From NCBI RefSeq assembly GCF_014841135.1, contig NZ_JACYTN010000001.1, positions 558,001 through 622,000 on the forward strand: 64,000 nt of DNA, written 5' to 3'. A program made the translations under genes and the position numbers. Each line of letters opens with the position of its first letter. The stretch's first letter is position 1. This document shows positions 25,318 through 33,427 of this stretch, one piece after another. The notes under the pieces are model-generated. The model saw only the letters and a program-made list of their open reading frames with translations, was not told where the DNA came from and did no database searches. Source of the DNA: Paenibacillus arenosi (GTDB taxonomy: Bacteria; Bacillota; Bacilli; Paenibacillales; Paenibacillaceae).

Positions 25318-25878
25318 ATGCGTAAGAGAGTTCTGGCATGTTGTATGGAACTGCTAGCAGTGCGAGGACTGAAGTTTACAACAGCTGAATTAGCAAATTC
25401 ATTAGGCATAAGCAAGCGAACGTTATATGAGCAGTTTGAGTCGAAAGAAGCGATTATAGCTTGCTTAGTGGATGATGCGATCGAAGAAATTCGGAAGCAT
25501 GAACGCGAAATATATGCACGTGAAGATTGGAATGCTGCGCAGAAACTGTATGCGCTTCTGTCCTTTGTTCCTAGTGGGCTTCTTATTGGGAATCCTCATT
25601 TGCTCGAAGATTTAAAGCGCTATGCGCCTATGCAGTGGAGTAAGGTTGATCAATTGCTGCTTCATGAATGGTCAACGATTACAAAAGTGCTCGAGGATGG
25701 AATAGCATCAGGAGAGTTTCGCAGCGTCCATGTACCTGCTGTAGTACAGGCAATGCGGGGAGCATCTGCAGCGATATTTGATCCGAGGGAAGCACAGCAT
25801 GTTGCTTTTTCATTGCATCAGGCCGTTAAGACAATGACAGATGTGTTTGTACAAGGATTAATACATAAGGGGGATTAG
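25318..25878 (+). CDS. TetR/AcrR-family transcriptional regulator
   Basis: ~186-residue repressor. The N-terminal helix-turn-helix is intact (FTTAELANSLGISKRTLYEQ then FESKEAIIACLV), and the C-terminal half is the variable ligand-binding domain. AAGGAGGGG precedes ATG 25318. Its own promoter carries a nearly perfect 49-bp palindrome, so it probably represses itself and the next gene, which starts two bases after its stop codon. The neighbour is a YvaD-like membrane protein; a comparable TetR/small-membrane-protein neighbourhood (yvaD-yvaE-yvaF) exists in B. subtilis. Ligand unknown. Confidence 0.9.
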   Translation: MRKRVLACCMELLAVRGLKFTTAELANSLGISKRTLYEQFESKEAIIACLVDDAIEEIRKHEREIYAREDWNAAQKLYALLSFVPSGLLIGNPHLLEDLKRYAPMQWSKVDQLLLHEWSTITKVLEDGIASGEFRSVHVPAVVQAMRGASAAIFDPREAQHVAFSLHQAVKTMTDVFVQGLIHKGD

Positions 25879-25880
25879 AA

Positions 25881-26315
25881 ATGACCAGCTCATCAGTTGT
25901 TTCACTAAAGATAATGTGGATCTTATTTTGGATGACCGATGTAGGTTTCATTTTATATTGGACGAGCACAGCGTTTGGACTTATACCGCCTGAATATGCA
26001 TATAACGACTATACAAATCCAATCCTCGTCGCGTGGAATTGGTCGTTTGCTCCTATTGATATTGTTATTTCGGTAACAGGATTTATTAGCATTTATTTAT
26101 GGAGAACGAAACGTCTGCAGTGGAGCATTTGGGCTCTCATATCGCTGGTCTTAACGAGCGCATCTGGGTTGATGGCCATTTCTTATTGGGCGATTCGCGG
26201 AGAATTTGATTTGTTATGGTGGTTGCCAAATCTCTTCCTGCTGCTCTACCCGTTGCTTTTTGTGAGAAGTGTTGCCTTATCAGTGTCTGGAAATAAAACC
26301 CTTGTGCGGCTATAA
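25881..26315 (+). CDS. yvaD: YvaD-like (DUF5360) membrane protein
   Basis: 144-residue integral membrane protein with four hydrophobic segments: the N-terminal IMWILFWMTDVGFILYW, a second around the IDIVISVTGFISIYLW stretch, a third at the SIWALISLVLTSASGLMA stretch, and the final WWLPNLFLLLYPLLFV. The pattern of conserved Trp/Asp and YNDY.NP resembles DUF5360/YvaD, of unknown function. It begins two bases after the TetR gene, so it is cotranscribed and probably the regulator's main local target. Family assignment is by eye and moderate. Confidence 0.6.
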   Translation: MTSSSVVSLKIMWILFWMTDVGFILYWTSTAFGLIPPEYAYNDYTNPILVAWNWSFAPIDIVISVTGFISIYLWRTKRLQWSIWALISLVLTSASGLMAISYWAIRGEFDLLWWLPNLFLLLYPLLFVRSVALSVSGNKTLVRL

Positions 26316-26347
26316 TAGTAATACATGGTCTTAAGGAGGAAGAATCG

Positions 26348-26788
26348 GTGAAGAAATGGTTGTTCATATTTGTTGTAGCTTTGGCATTAGTAGGATGCAC
26401 AGGGGATACAGATGATGTGCAAACGTCGCCATTAACATTCAGCATTTCTGACACGACTTTAGAGACAGGAAATAATAAAGTAGGCTGGTTTTTTAATAAG
26501 CCAGTGGAGTATTTTTATAACAAAGTAATGAAGGTAGTCGCTACACATGAACGAACGGATCATTCCGTTGTCCTACTGGATGGCCATGGAATGGTGTACC
26601 ATAGTCCTGATAATACGGCTGACAAAACGCTCGTGCCTTCGATGTTAAACTTGCCGGATACAGGCCGATGGAAACTCGATCTGTATGTGAATGATATTTC
26701 GTATGGTCAAATTATGATTGATGTGGAGCAGCATGAGGGAAGAACTCTTCCAGTTGCTCAACGTATTTGGGCCAATCCATATAAATGA
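26348..26788 (+). CDS. Hypothetical lipoprotein
   Basis: Not recognised. Signal peptide with lipobox LALVGC (Cys ~17) gives a lipid-anchored extracellular protein, ~146 residues. The mature part looks like a small beta-rich domain (LDGHGMVYHSP, GRWKLDLYVNDISYGQIMID), perhaps an immunoglobulin-like fold. GTG 26348 has AGGAGGAAG upstream. It follows the YvaD-like gene by 32 bases and may be cotranscribed. Confidence 0.75.
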   Translation: MKKWLFIFVVALALVGCTGDTDDVQTSPLTFSISDTTLETGNNKVGWFFNKPVEYFYNKVMKVVATHERTDHSVVLLDGHGMVYHSPDNTADKTLVPSMLNLPDTGRWKLDLYVNDISYGQIMIDVEQHEGRTLPVAQRIWANPYK

Positions 26789-26949
26789 TAGGCTTGTTCA
26801 TATAAGGGGAGTGCTGTTCTTGTTGGGGAATGCAGCAGGAATGGTTATTTTCCATGTCATGCTAAGAAACTTTTGTGTGTGATGTGCGTAGTGATTGACA
26901 GTGCACGGGCCATTCTTATAAGCTCTTATTCGTCGGGTATGACAATAGC

Positions 26950-26977
26950 TTTTGAAATTCGACAACATTTGTATAAT
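26950..26977 (+). promoter_or_regulatory. Candidate promoter of the PASTA protein gene
   Basis: TTTTGA (26950-26955), 16-base spacer, TATAAT (26972-26977), about 95 bases before the start. The rest of the 280-base gap shows nothing clear. Confidence 0.45.
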
Positions 26978-27070
26978 AATAGAGGGTAAGCAGCTAACTA
27001 CCTAGTTGACCATGAACGAATAGAGACAACCTTCCCGATACGATAATGATATAGAAAGTAGAGGAGAACG

Positions 27071-28747
27071 ATGCAGAATCAATGGATAGCCGATCGTTAT
27101 GAAATAAATGGAGAAATTATGCAATCTGATGATGGGGTCTGGTACCGTGCGTTAGATACTTCTCTCAACCGTGAAGTGTTTATTTTGCTAATTCGCCCTG
27201 AGGCTAGATCTTATTCAGAGGCATTTCCGCAATTATTTAGCGAAGTGGGGCATGTAAGCAATGAGTCATTTCTTCAAATATTAAATGCAGGTACGAATGA
27301 AGAGCAGCGTTATGTCGTATTCCATGCTCGTAAAGGAATGCCGATGTACCAATACGCAGAACGCCATGCAGTTAAGCTGCAAACGACGCTGCGCTGGGTG
27401 CAAACAGCTGGTGAGCTGTTGCTTCAAGGTGAGCGTTCCGGGTTGCCTTCTTTCTCTGTAAGCTTCGATAATCTTTGGATTACCGAGAACGATGAGATAC
27501 TTGTTATGAATTATTGGAAAGAGGCTGTAGGCAGTCGCACTGGTACAATTGGTCTCTCCCAGCTGTTGTATCAACTTTCTACTCTACATGCATTAGCACC
27601 ACGTCAGTATGATATTTACGCGAGTCGCGTTCAATCCATATTGAAACATGATTTACCAGCTCAACGTGACGCTGTGTTGGCACTAACGAAGCGTGTATAT
27701 GAAAGTGATGTTGCAGTAAGTGAGTATGTACACACGCTCGAAGAGATACGTGAGCGTCCACATTCGTTTGTGAAGACAGCAGCTCCCATTGCTCCAATCA
27801 TGGAAGAGCATGAAGAGGTGAAGGAGGAGCGTCAGGCGTATACAGAACCGACTGCTGCACCTTTAGTAGCTTCTGAACCACCTGTGCCACTGAGTCGTAC
27901 GAAGACTAATCATGAACCAAAAGCGGATCAACGCAGCAATCATTCGGCAACTGAGTCGGGTAATAAAGTGAAAGCAGAAGAGTCTGCGTTGTCACCTGAA
28001 GAACGCTCCGCATTTGAACATAAGGAATCTCGCAGTGACCGCTTTAAGGTTGGTATTATGATAGCAGGAATTGCACTGTTCTTTACTTTACTTGCAGGAG
28101 CAGTTATATGGGCGAACTCACTAACGAGTGACGAGACGGTGGCAACTACGCCGACTAACGAACAGCAGCAAGAAACTACTGAACCAGGTAGTGAAGAAAC
28201 CGCGCAGCCAGACAATTCTACTAATATGAATGAAACGAATGAGACAACAGATACACAAAAGCAAGATACGAATACATCGGATGCAAATAATGGTGGCACG
28301 ACTGTACCGTCGGAGGAGACGGAAACGGTTCCTACTCCTAATACCAATAATCAGGAGGAACAGCCTGTAGTGCCTGATGTGAATCAGAATGAGCAACCGA
28401 CTACAGAAACAGATAATGGTGTTCAGCAGCCAGATCCTACAGTGCCTACAGATCCGAATAATCCGGATAGCACTATCGTACCTCCTACAGGTGAGAATGT
28501 TACTCCTTTGGATCCGAATCGTCCACAGCCAGAAATACCAGCTGAGGGTACCGCACCGAATCTAGTCGGATTGACACTGGAAGAGGCTGAAAAGCTTACT
28601 AAAGATGCAGGTCTCAAATATTCCTTCTTTAAAGAGAATCATGAAGGCGGTGAACCAAACACCATCTTCAAGCAGGAGCCAGAAGCGGGTGCTGCAGTGA
28701 AAAAAGGGGACCGCATTACGTTCTATGTTGTCCGCAAGGCTAATTAG
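27071..28747 (+). CDS. Pseudokinase-PASTA single-pass membrane protein
   Basis: 558-residue protein with the architecture of a PknB-type receptor kinase whose kinase part looks inactive. Residues ~1-240 start RYEINGEIMQSDDG, like a kinase N-lobe, but the glycine loop is lost. The strand that should carry the ATP-binding Lys reads EVFILLIRPE, and no HRD or DFG motif is found. A charged linker follows, then one transmembrane helix (~325-347, VGIMIAGIALFFTLLAGAVI), a ~140-residue Thr/Pro/Asn/Glu-rich extracellular stalk, and a single PASTA domain (~490-557, APNLVGLTLEEAEKL). PASTA domains bind peptidoglycan or muropeptides, so a wall-sensing or scaffolding role is inferred. AGAGGAGAACG precedes the ATG. 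Confidence 0.83.
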   Translation: MQNQWIADRYEINGEIMQSDDGVWYRALDTSLNREVFILLIRPEARSYSEAFPQLFSEVGHVSNESFLQILNAGTNEEQRYVVFHARKGMPMYQYAERHAVKLQTTLRWVQTAGELLLQGERSGLPSFSVSFDNLWITENDEILVMNYWKEAVGSRTGTIGLSQLLYQLSTLHALAPRQYDIYASRVQSILKHDLPAQRDAVLALTKRVYESDVAVSEYVHTLEEIRERPHSFVKTAAPIAPIMEEHEEVKEERQAYTEPTAAPLVASEPPVPLSRTKTNHEPKADQRSNHSATESGNKVKAEESALSPEERSAFEHKESRSDRFKVGIMIAGIALFFTLLAGAVIWANSLTSDETVATTPTNEQQQETTEPGSEETAQPDNSTNMNETNETTDTQKQDTNTSDANNGGTTVPSEETETVPTPNTNNQEEQPVVPDVNQNEQPTTETDNGVQQPDPTVPTDPNNPDSTIVPPTGENVTPLDPNRPQPEIPAEGTAPNLVGLTLEEAEKLTKDAGLKYSFFKENHEGGEPNTIFKQEPEAGAAVKKGDRITFYVVRKAN

Positions 28748-28753
28748 TCTTTT

Positions 28754-29314
28754 ATGCTAGATGGACTTAACCTTGATGCGTTTACCGCATGGCTGCAGTC
28801 ACTAGGTACATGGGCGATTGCAGCCAGCTTATTATTAAATATTGTGATCAGTGTGGCTGGGGTAATCCCTAGCATTTGGCTAACAGGAGCCAATGTGATT
28901 GCTTTTGGCCCTGAGCTTGGATTTGCGGTCTCTTTGCTAGGGGAGACATTAGGTGCTGTTTCAGCACTCATGTTGTATCGTCGCGGATTATCCAGTATTC
29001 CTGCGATACAACAACAGCGCTGGGCGTGGTTGCAGCGGCTTCATCAATATGGGAGGGTGAAGAGGGCTTGTCTTGTACTCGTTGCTCGATTCATTCCATT
29101 GGTACCATCAGGTGTGGTCAATGCAATTGCGGCACTGTCAACGATGAGTATGTTAGACTTTACGTTAATGACGATTATAGGTAAAGCACCTTCGATATGG
29201 CTAGAAGGCGTATTAGGCAAGGCGATGTACTCCAATAGCACAATATTTCATATTGCGCTAATTATTGTTGTTATTGCCTTGATCGTTGGATTGGTACGAC
29301 GTAAACCATCTTAG
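28754..29314 (+). CDS. VTT-domain (TVP38/TMEM64, DedA-like) membrane protein
   Basis: ~186-residue integral membrane protein of the VTT/DedA superfamily, with five or so hydrophobic segments. It carries the family re-entrant motif FGPELGFAVSLLGETLGA and the second LVARFIPLVPSGVVNAIAAL, the F/G..G...G and R..P..P patterns typical of the group (which includes undecaprenyl-phosphate and phospholipid scramblase-like members). It starts six bases after the PASTA gene stop, with no good Shine-Dalgarno of its own, so translation is probably coupled. A terminator follows. Confidence 0.8.
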   Translation: MLDGLNLDAFTAWLQSLGTWAIAASLLLNIVISVAGVIPSIWLTGANVIAFGPELGFAVSLLGETLGAVSALMLYRRGLSSIPAIQQQRWAWLQRLHQYGRVKRACLVLVARFIPLVPSGVVNAIAALSTMSMLDFTLMTIIGKAPSIWLEGVLGKAMYSNSTIFHIALIIVVIALIVGLVRRKPS

Positions 29315-29329
29315 TTCGAATATATGAGA

Positions 29330-29371
29330 TAGCACCGTTACGATCCAATGATTTGGGTACGAACGGTGCTA
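29330..29371. terminator. Bidirectional terminator between VTT gene and small transporter
   Basis: TAGCACCGTT (29330-29339) pairs with AACGGTGCTA (29362-29371), 10 perfect pairs. The stop codon of the minus-strand transporter gene lies inside the right arm. Confidence 0.75.
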
Positions 29372-29716
29372 TTTTAGTTTGGAAATGAAAAAGCCAACAA
29401 TGACGATCGCTAGCCCTGCCCATGTTTTCCATGTCGGCACCTCATGCATAAACCAGTATCCTAGTGCAACGCAGACGATGATTTCAATACCTTTTGATGC
29501 AGTTAAAACGAACGTTAATTGGCCAATCGCTTTGTAGCCGAACTTGATCCCATAACCGATCGCCAAACTTGCTAGCCAGAACAAGGGGAGGACAGCAAGC
29601 TGAAATTTTACAGTGGGCCATAAGGCAGGATCAATATGTTTCGTTTGATAAGCAAATATCGCATTTACGATAAATAGCCCTGCCAATAAGCTGCTTAGGC
29701 TGTAAATATAAAGCAC
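29369..29716 (-). CDS. Small EamA/DMT-type transporter (4 TM)
   Basis: 115-residue protein with four transmembrane helices, half the size of usual EamA transporters and similar in layout to SMR/paired-SMR proteins. The C-terminal helix pair (VALGYWFMHEVPTWKTWAGLAIVIVGF) is the standard EamA repeat end. It lacks the N-terminal active Glu of EmrE-type pumps in the usual position. GTG 29716 is the apparent start, with AAAGGAAG about ten bases upstream. That site is partly buried in a three-way-junction RNA structure (29723-29784), suggesting translational control. Substrate unknown. Confidence 0.75.
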   Translation of the reverse strand: MLYIYSLSSLLAGLFIVNAIFAYQTKHIDPALWPTVKFQLAVLPLFWLASLAIGYGIKFGYKAIGQLTFVLTASKGIEIIVCVALGYWFMHEVPTWKTWAGLAIVIVGFFISKLK

Positions 29717-29722
29717 AGAGAC

Positions 29723-29784
29723 AACACTTCCTTTAATGTTGCAGATTTATGGTCTGCATAGTTTCCCTAAGGAAACAAAGTGTT
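29723..29784 (-). promoter_or_regulatory. Candidate structured leader RNA (three-way junction) over the ribosome binding site
   Basis: Read on the minus strand: P1 AACACTT/AAGTGTT (7 pairs), P2 GTTTCC-TTAG-GGAAAC (6 pairs), P3 TGCAGA-CCATAAA-TCTGCA (6 pairs), with joining segments T, TA and ACATTAAAGG. All 19 pairs are Watson-Crick. The Shine-Dalgarno AAAGGAAG is made of the end of the last joiner and the start of the 3' P1 strand, so closing P1 would hide it from the ribosome. It fits no riboswitch class I know. No U-run follows, so it is not a terminator for the upstream kinase gene. Confidence 0.55.
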
Positions 29785-29816
29785 ATACAAGCAACTTGAC
29801 TATACCAGCCTACAGG

Positions 29817-31202
29817 TTAGGTAAGAAGGCGGGGAAATGTAATCGTACATGTTGTACCTATGCTCTCTTGACTCTGAACGTCAATAGTGCCTTGATGCAT
29901 ATCAACGAGTTTAGCTACGATAGCTAATCCTAAGCCGCTGCCACCGTATTGCCTAGAACGGGACTTCTCAACTCGATAGAAGCGCTCAAAGACGTTAGAG
30001 AGTTCGTCTGGTGGTATGCCTTGACCTGTATCGATGATTGATATACGAATTTGCTCCGTTCCTGTTGTAACACGGATCGATACATCCCCTGCCTTTGTAT
30101 ATCGAATGGCGTTATCCAATAGATTCAACATGATTTGTTCCAAGCGTACGGGATCTCCCCATATGTATGGATGAGACTCGGCAGCAGATATCTGCAATTG
30201 AAGCCCTTTTTGCTCCGCCTTATGCTGAACTTTTAACAAGGAACTTTGGCAAATGGTGTTCATGTCAACTTGCTCAGGCAATAAGCTGAGCTGACCTTCT
30301 TCCATTTTCGTAAGATCAAATAAATCTTGAATGATACGATTAAGCCGCTTGGCTTCATCTGCAATGATCCCGATGTATTGCTGCTTTTCTTCCTCTGTCT
30401 CGTACCACTCTTGCTGAATCACTTGTGCATAGCCTTCCAAATAAGTTACAGGTGTCTTCAACTCATGAGAGATGTTAGCGATGAATTCGTTGCGCGAATC
30501 TCGATATCGTTTGAGCTCTTCTGCCATGTGATTGATTGCATATGCCAAGCTGCCAACTTCATCGTCAGAGAGAACCTCTACACGCGTCTCTAGCTGTCCT
30601 TCAGCGATTGCACGAGTAGCATCAGCCATTTGACGCATCGGCCTAGATATACGTCTAGAAAGCCAATAGATGATGCCTGCTGCGGCAGACATAATTGCAA
30701 TGACGGCAAGATATAAGATTTGTCGATGACTTTGAAGCATTTCTTCTGTATCTGTAAGTGAGTTCAATATAACGATACTACCTTGCAGGCTACCATTCGT
30801 GATCATAGGCACGCCAGTTAGTGTGTAGCTCACGTTATCGATGGTAATATTTTTTTCTAGTTGGTTTCCTGCTTGTAGTGTTCGTACATACTCTTCTGTC
30901 AAAAAGACAGGATCGATCTCATGATGATGTTTTGATGTAGCTGTAACCTTACCTTGGCTATCGAGCACGAACAACGTAACACGAGTGAAATCTGCCATCG
31001 TTTCGAGGGCATCCATTTTTAATAATGTATCGTTATGAATCATGCTAACGAAGTGGAGCGCAAGCTCATTCATTTCTTTATGTTTCTGTTGATAGGTATG
31101 TGATACGACTAAGCGATCCATCAGCCAAGCTGTAGGCAGGAAGAGCAATAAAAAAACAGACATTATCGATATTCCTATTTTCAAATCAATTCTATTTCTC
31201 AT
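29817..31202 (-). CDS. Two-component sensor histidine kinase
   Basis: 461-residue membrane kinase. First helix ~8-30 (GISIMSVFLLLFLPTAWL), an extracellular sensor of ~130 residues, second helix ~160-180 (YLAVIAIMSAAAGIIYWLS), HAMP (~182-235, with SRRISRPMRQMADATRAIAE), HisKA with the phospho-acceptor His in ISHELKTPVTYLEG, and HATPase with LDNAIRYT, IDTGQGIPP and GGSGLGLAIV (N, G1, G2 boxes). Start ATG 31202 overlaps the response-regulator stop by 11 bases, with AAAGG nine bases upstream; the longer frame to 31235 is less likely. The signal is unknown, and the downstream transporter gene might be a target. Confidence 0.93.
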   Translation of the reverse strand: MRNRIDLKIGISIMSVFLLLFLPTAWLMDRLVVSHTYQQKHKEMNELALHFVSMIHNDTLLKMDALETMADFTRVTLFVLDSQGKVTATSKHHHEIDPVFLTEEYVRTLQAGNQLEKNITIDNVSYTLTGVPMITNGSLQGSIVILNSLTDTEEMLQSHRQILYLAVIAIMSAAAGIIYWLSRRISRPMRQMADATRAIAEGQLETRVEVLSDDEVGSLAYAINHMAEELKRYRDSRNEFIANISHELKTPVTYLEGYAQVIQQEWYETEEEKQQYIGIIADEAKRLNRIIQDLFDLTKMEEGQLSLLPEQVDMNTICQSSLLKVQHKAEQKGLQLQISAAESHPYIWGDPVRLEQIMLNLLDNAIRYTKAGDVSIRVTTGTEQIRISIIDTGQGIPPDELSNVFERFYRVEKSRSRQYGGSGLGLAIVAKLVDMHQGTIDVQSQESIGTTCTITFPRLLT

Positions 31203-31923
31203 CAGTAGTACCTTTGGCATTGAAGCGATATCCAATACCCCATACTGTTTGAATGGGATTGTACCCTAACTGAGCCTGCTCCATTTTCATTCTTACATTT
31301 TTCACATGGGTATCTACAGAACGAGAATCTCCGTCATAGTCTAATCCCCACAAATGTTCGATCATTGTCTCCCGATCGTAGACTCGCTGTGGGTGAGTTG
31401 CTAGAAGATGCAAGACATCATATTCTTTTGGTGTAAGTTCTATGGGCAGTCCATTTGCCATCACTTCACGGCTCTCTTCGTAAATGATGAGTTGGGGAAA
31501 ATGCAATGCTTTATGCTGAACTTCTTGAGCTGCTAATTGGAACTGTGAGCGCCGGAGCAGAGCTGTTATTCTGGCGATGAGTTCATCGGGCTCAAAAGGC
31601 TTGGCTAAATAATCGTCGGCGCCTATGGATAGTCCGTTGATCATATCTTTCTTGTCTGAACGAGCAGTGAGCATGATGATAGGGATGCTCATCGTCTGCC
31701 GTATACGTTGAACGACTTCCCACCCATCTGTACCAGGCATCATAATATCAACGATGACGAGATCGAATGGTTGCTCTTTAAGCCTGTTAAGCGCATGTTC
31801 ACCATCAGGACTTTCCTCAACGAGATAGCCGTTTCTTTTCAAGTGAATCCGTACTAAATTGCGCATATTTGCTTCATCATCGACGATGAGGATTCGATAT
31901 GTTTGTAAAGAGGGGATCATCAT
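31192..31923 (-). CDS. OmpR/PhoB-family response regulator
   Basis: 243 residues. The N-terminal receiver has the acidic pair in ILIVDDE, the phospho-acceptor Asp in LVIVDIMMPG, Thr in IIMLTARSD and Lys in YLAKPFEP. The C-terminal winged helix has ELTPKEYDVLHLLATH, the recognition helix SRSVDTHVKNVRMKM and the final TVWGIGYRF. GGAGG lies about 12 bases before ATG 31923, the upstream of two adjacent ATGs. First gene of a two-gene operon with its kinase, and translationally coupled to it. Confidence 0.95.
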   Translation of the reverse strand: MMIPSLQTYRILIVDDEANMRNLVRIHLKRNGYLVEESPDGEHALNRLKEQPFDLVIVDIMMPGTDGWEVVQRIRQTMSIPIIMLTARSDKKDMINGLSIGADDYLAKPFEPDELIARITALLRRSQFQLAAQEVQHKALHFPQLIIYEESREVMANGLPIELTPKEYDVLHLLATHPQRVYDRETMIEHLWGLDYDGDSRSVDTHVKNVRMKMEQAQLGYNPIQTVWGIGYRFNAKGTTDEK

Positions 31924-32096
31924 TATTAGTTATTTCCTCCTAAATATCAGCAAAAGCATTATTCTCATTCATTATATAATTGTGCAAGTTGAAAACCAAT
32001 CGAAATGATATAAAGCATTTTTTATAATGGGTGTGCTATCTGAGTTATGATAAAATAGGGAAATATGTGCAGGGAAAGGAGGAGAGGGAAATAGCG

Positions 32097-32423
32097 GTGC
32101 TTGAATTTTTACTGTTAATGCTTGAATTTCTAACGTTGATGTTAACATGGGAATTCTGGGTTGTTCTAGGTATTTTAGGATTGATCCTGGGAAGCATTCT
32201 ATTTCCGCCTATTGGTGGTATCGTTATCCTAGTGGTTTGTTTAGTGATTGCCTTTATTGTGTACCTGTTGGGAGAATTTTTAAATGGGCAAATTGCTAAG
32301 CTGGAGGCAAAGAGAAGTGAACGACGGAATCAAAAAAGAATGAGGAAACAAAAAAGAAAAGAACAACGTGCACACTGGCGTAAAGAGCTTTGGATAAAAA
32401 TGAAACATAAAATTGGTTTGTGA
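32097..32423 (+). CDS. Small membrane protein with basic C-terminal tail
   Basis: Not recognised. ~108 residues: two hydrophobic helices (~12-55, including FWVVLGILGLILGSILFPPI and the following GGIVILVVCLVIAFIVYLLG) and a strongly basic tail (KRSERRNQKRMRKQKRKEQR). The tail is cytosolic by the positive-inside rule and could touch nucleic acid or acidic lipids. GTG 32097 follows AAAGGAGGAGAGG; the ATG upstream at 32031 has no site. It is divergent from the two-component operon and ends at a terminator shared with qox. Confidence 0.7.
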   Translation: MLEFLLLMLEFLTLMLTWEFWVVLGILGLILGSILFPPIGGIVILVVCLVIAFIVYLLGEFLNGQIAKLEAKRSERRNQKRMRKQKRKEQRAHWRKELWIKMKHKIGL

Positions 32424-32486
32424 TTACTTATTCTAGAAAAGAATTGCGAAATCATACATATTTGGTTATACCTCTATAACATAAAA

Positions 32487-32532
32487 GAAACCCATCAAGG
32501 GAGCATGAATGCGTCCACTTGATGGGTTGTTT
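32487..32532. terminator. Bidirectional terminator between small membrane protein gene and qoxD
   Basis: GAAACCCATCAAG pairs with CTTGATGGGTT(G)TTTC. A-rich left and T-rich right sides suit both convergent transcripts, including the end of the qoxABCD operon. Confidence 0.8.
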
Positions 32533-32540
32533 CATTGTGA

Positions 32541-32834
32541 CTACCAGTCCCAGACCAACGTCCACAGGGAACCGAAGATCGTGATAAGACTAACAACCAC
32601 TGCATAAATGATATTGATGTAAAGGGTGTTCTTATCTTCTTTTGATTCGTTAACGTGCATGAACATGAATAACTGCACGGTAGCTTGAATGACAGCCGTA
32701 GAAACTAGAATGACCATGCCCATTGTATAGGACATATCTGTATACACAACTAGCAATGCGACTAACGTCAAGACGAGGGAGAAGATGAATCCCATCACGT
32801 GACCGATAGGGAACAGTTGTTTCATCATGATCAC
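32541..32834 (-). CDS. qoxD: Quinol oxidase subunit IV
   Basis: Small accessory subunit of the aa3-type menaquinol oxidase, ~95-97 residues and three transmembrane helices. It has the conserved start MKQLFPIGHVMGF and LFMFMHVNESKEDKN. The GTG at 32834 overlaps the qoxC stop as GTGA, five bases after AAAGGA; ATG 32828 is the alternative. Last gene of qoxABCD, followed by a terminator. Confidence 0.92.
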   Translation of the reverse strand: MIMMKQLFPIGHVMGFIFSLVLTLVALLVVYTDMSYTMGMVILVSTAVIQATVQLFMFMHVNESKEDKNTLYINIIYAVVVSLITIFGSLWTLVWDW

Positions 32835-33427
32835 ATCAGTCCTTTCAGATAGACGAAGCTGAAGATGAAGATCCAGACAACGTCCAAGAAGTGCCAGTAA
32901 AGCGAGAAGATGAATGATTTATTTGCAGTTGTCTCATTCAAACCTTCACGTTTCAACTGGATCATGATCGCGATTCCCCATAGGAGACCAAACGTTACGT
33001 GAGCACCGTGCGTACCAAGCAATACGAACAAGCTAGAAGCAAAAGCACTCGTTTGAAGTGTCAAGCCCTCATGAACATAAGTGTAGAATTCATAAATCTC
33101 GATACCCAAGAACGCTGCACCAAGCAAAAGAGTAATACCCATGAACCACATCGTTGGCTTTATCAAACCTTGACGCATGGCGTGAATCGCTAGACCACAA
33201 GTGAAGCTACTTGTTAGTAGAATGAACGTTTCTGCCAAAACTGGTTCGAGTACGAAGACATCTGCAGCTGTAAGGCCAGATCCTGTACGCGTCCAGAGTG
33301 TGAAATACGTTAAGAACAAGGTAGCGAAAAGTACAATTTCCGCGCCTAAGAAAATCCAAAAGCCTATTATACGGAAGCGGTTTTCTTCGTTCCGGTATTC
33401 AAGAGGCAATGAGTTGTCTATTTTCAT
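32831..33427 (-). CDS. qoxC: Quinol oxidase subunit III
   Basis: 198-residue heme-copper oxidase subunit III with five predicted helices. Visible are IGFWIFLGAEIVLFATLF, TSSFTCGLAIHAMRQG, LGTHGAHVTFGLLWG and the end SLYWHFLDVVWIFIF, all conserved in QoxC/CyoC. It stabilises the catalytic core. ATG 33427 overlaps the qoxB end by four bases, so the subunits are translationally coupled. Confidence 0.95.
   Translation of the reverse strand: MKIDNSLPLEYRNEENRFRIIGFWIFLGAEIVLFATLFLTYFTLWTRTGSGLTAADVFVLEPVLAETFILLTSSFTCGLAIHAMRQGLIKPTMWFMGITLLLGAAFLGIEIYEFYTYVHEGLTLQTSAFASSLFVLLGTHGAHVTFGLLWGIAIMIQLKREGLNETTANKSFIFSLYWHFLDVVWIFIFSFVYLKGLM

Noticed and set aside
27940-28347. Long minus-strand frame opposite the PASTA protein stalk
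   Set aside because: A shadow created by the Thr/Asn/Glu-rich repeat codons of the real gene; no start signals.
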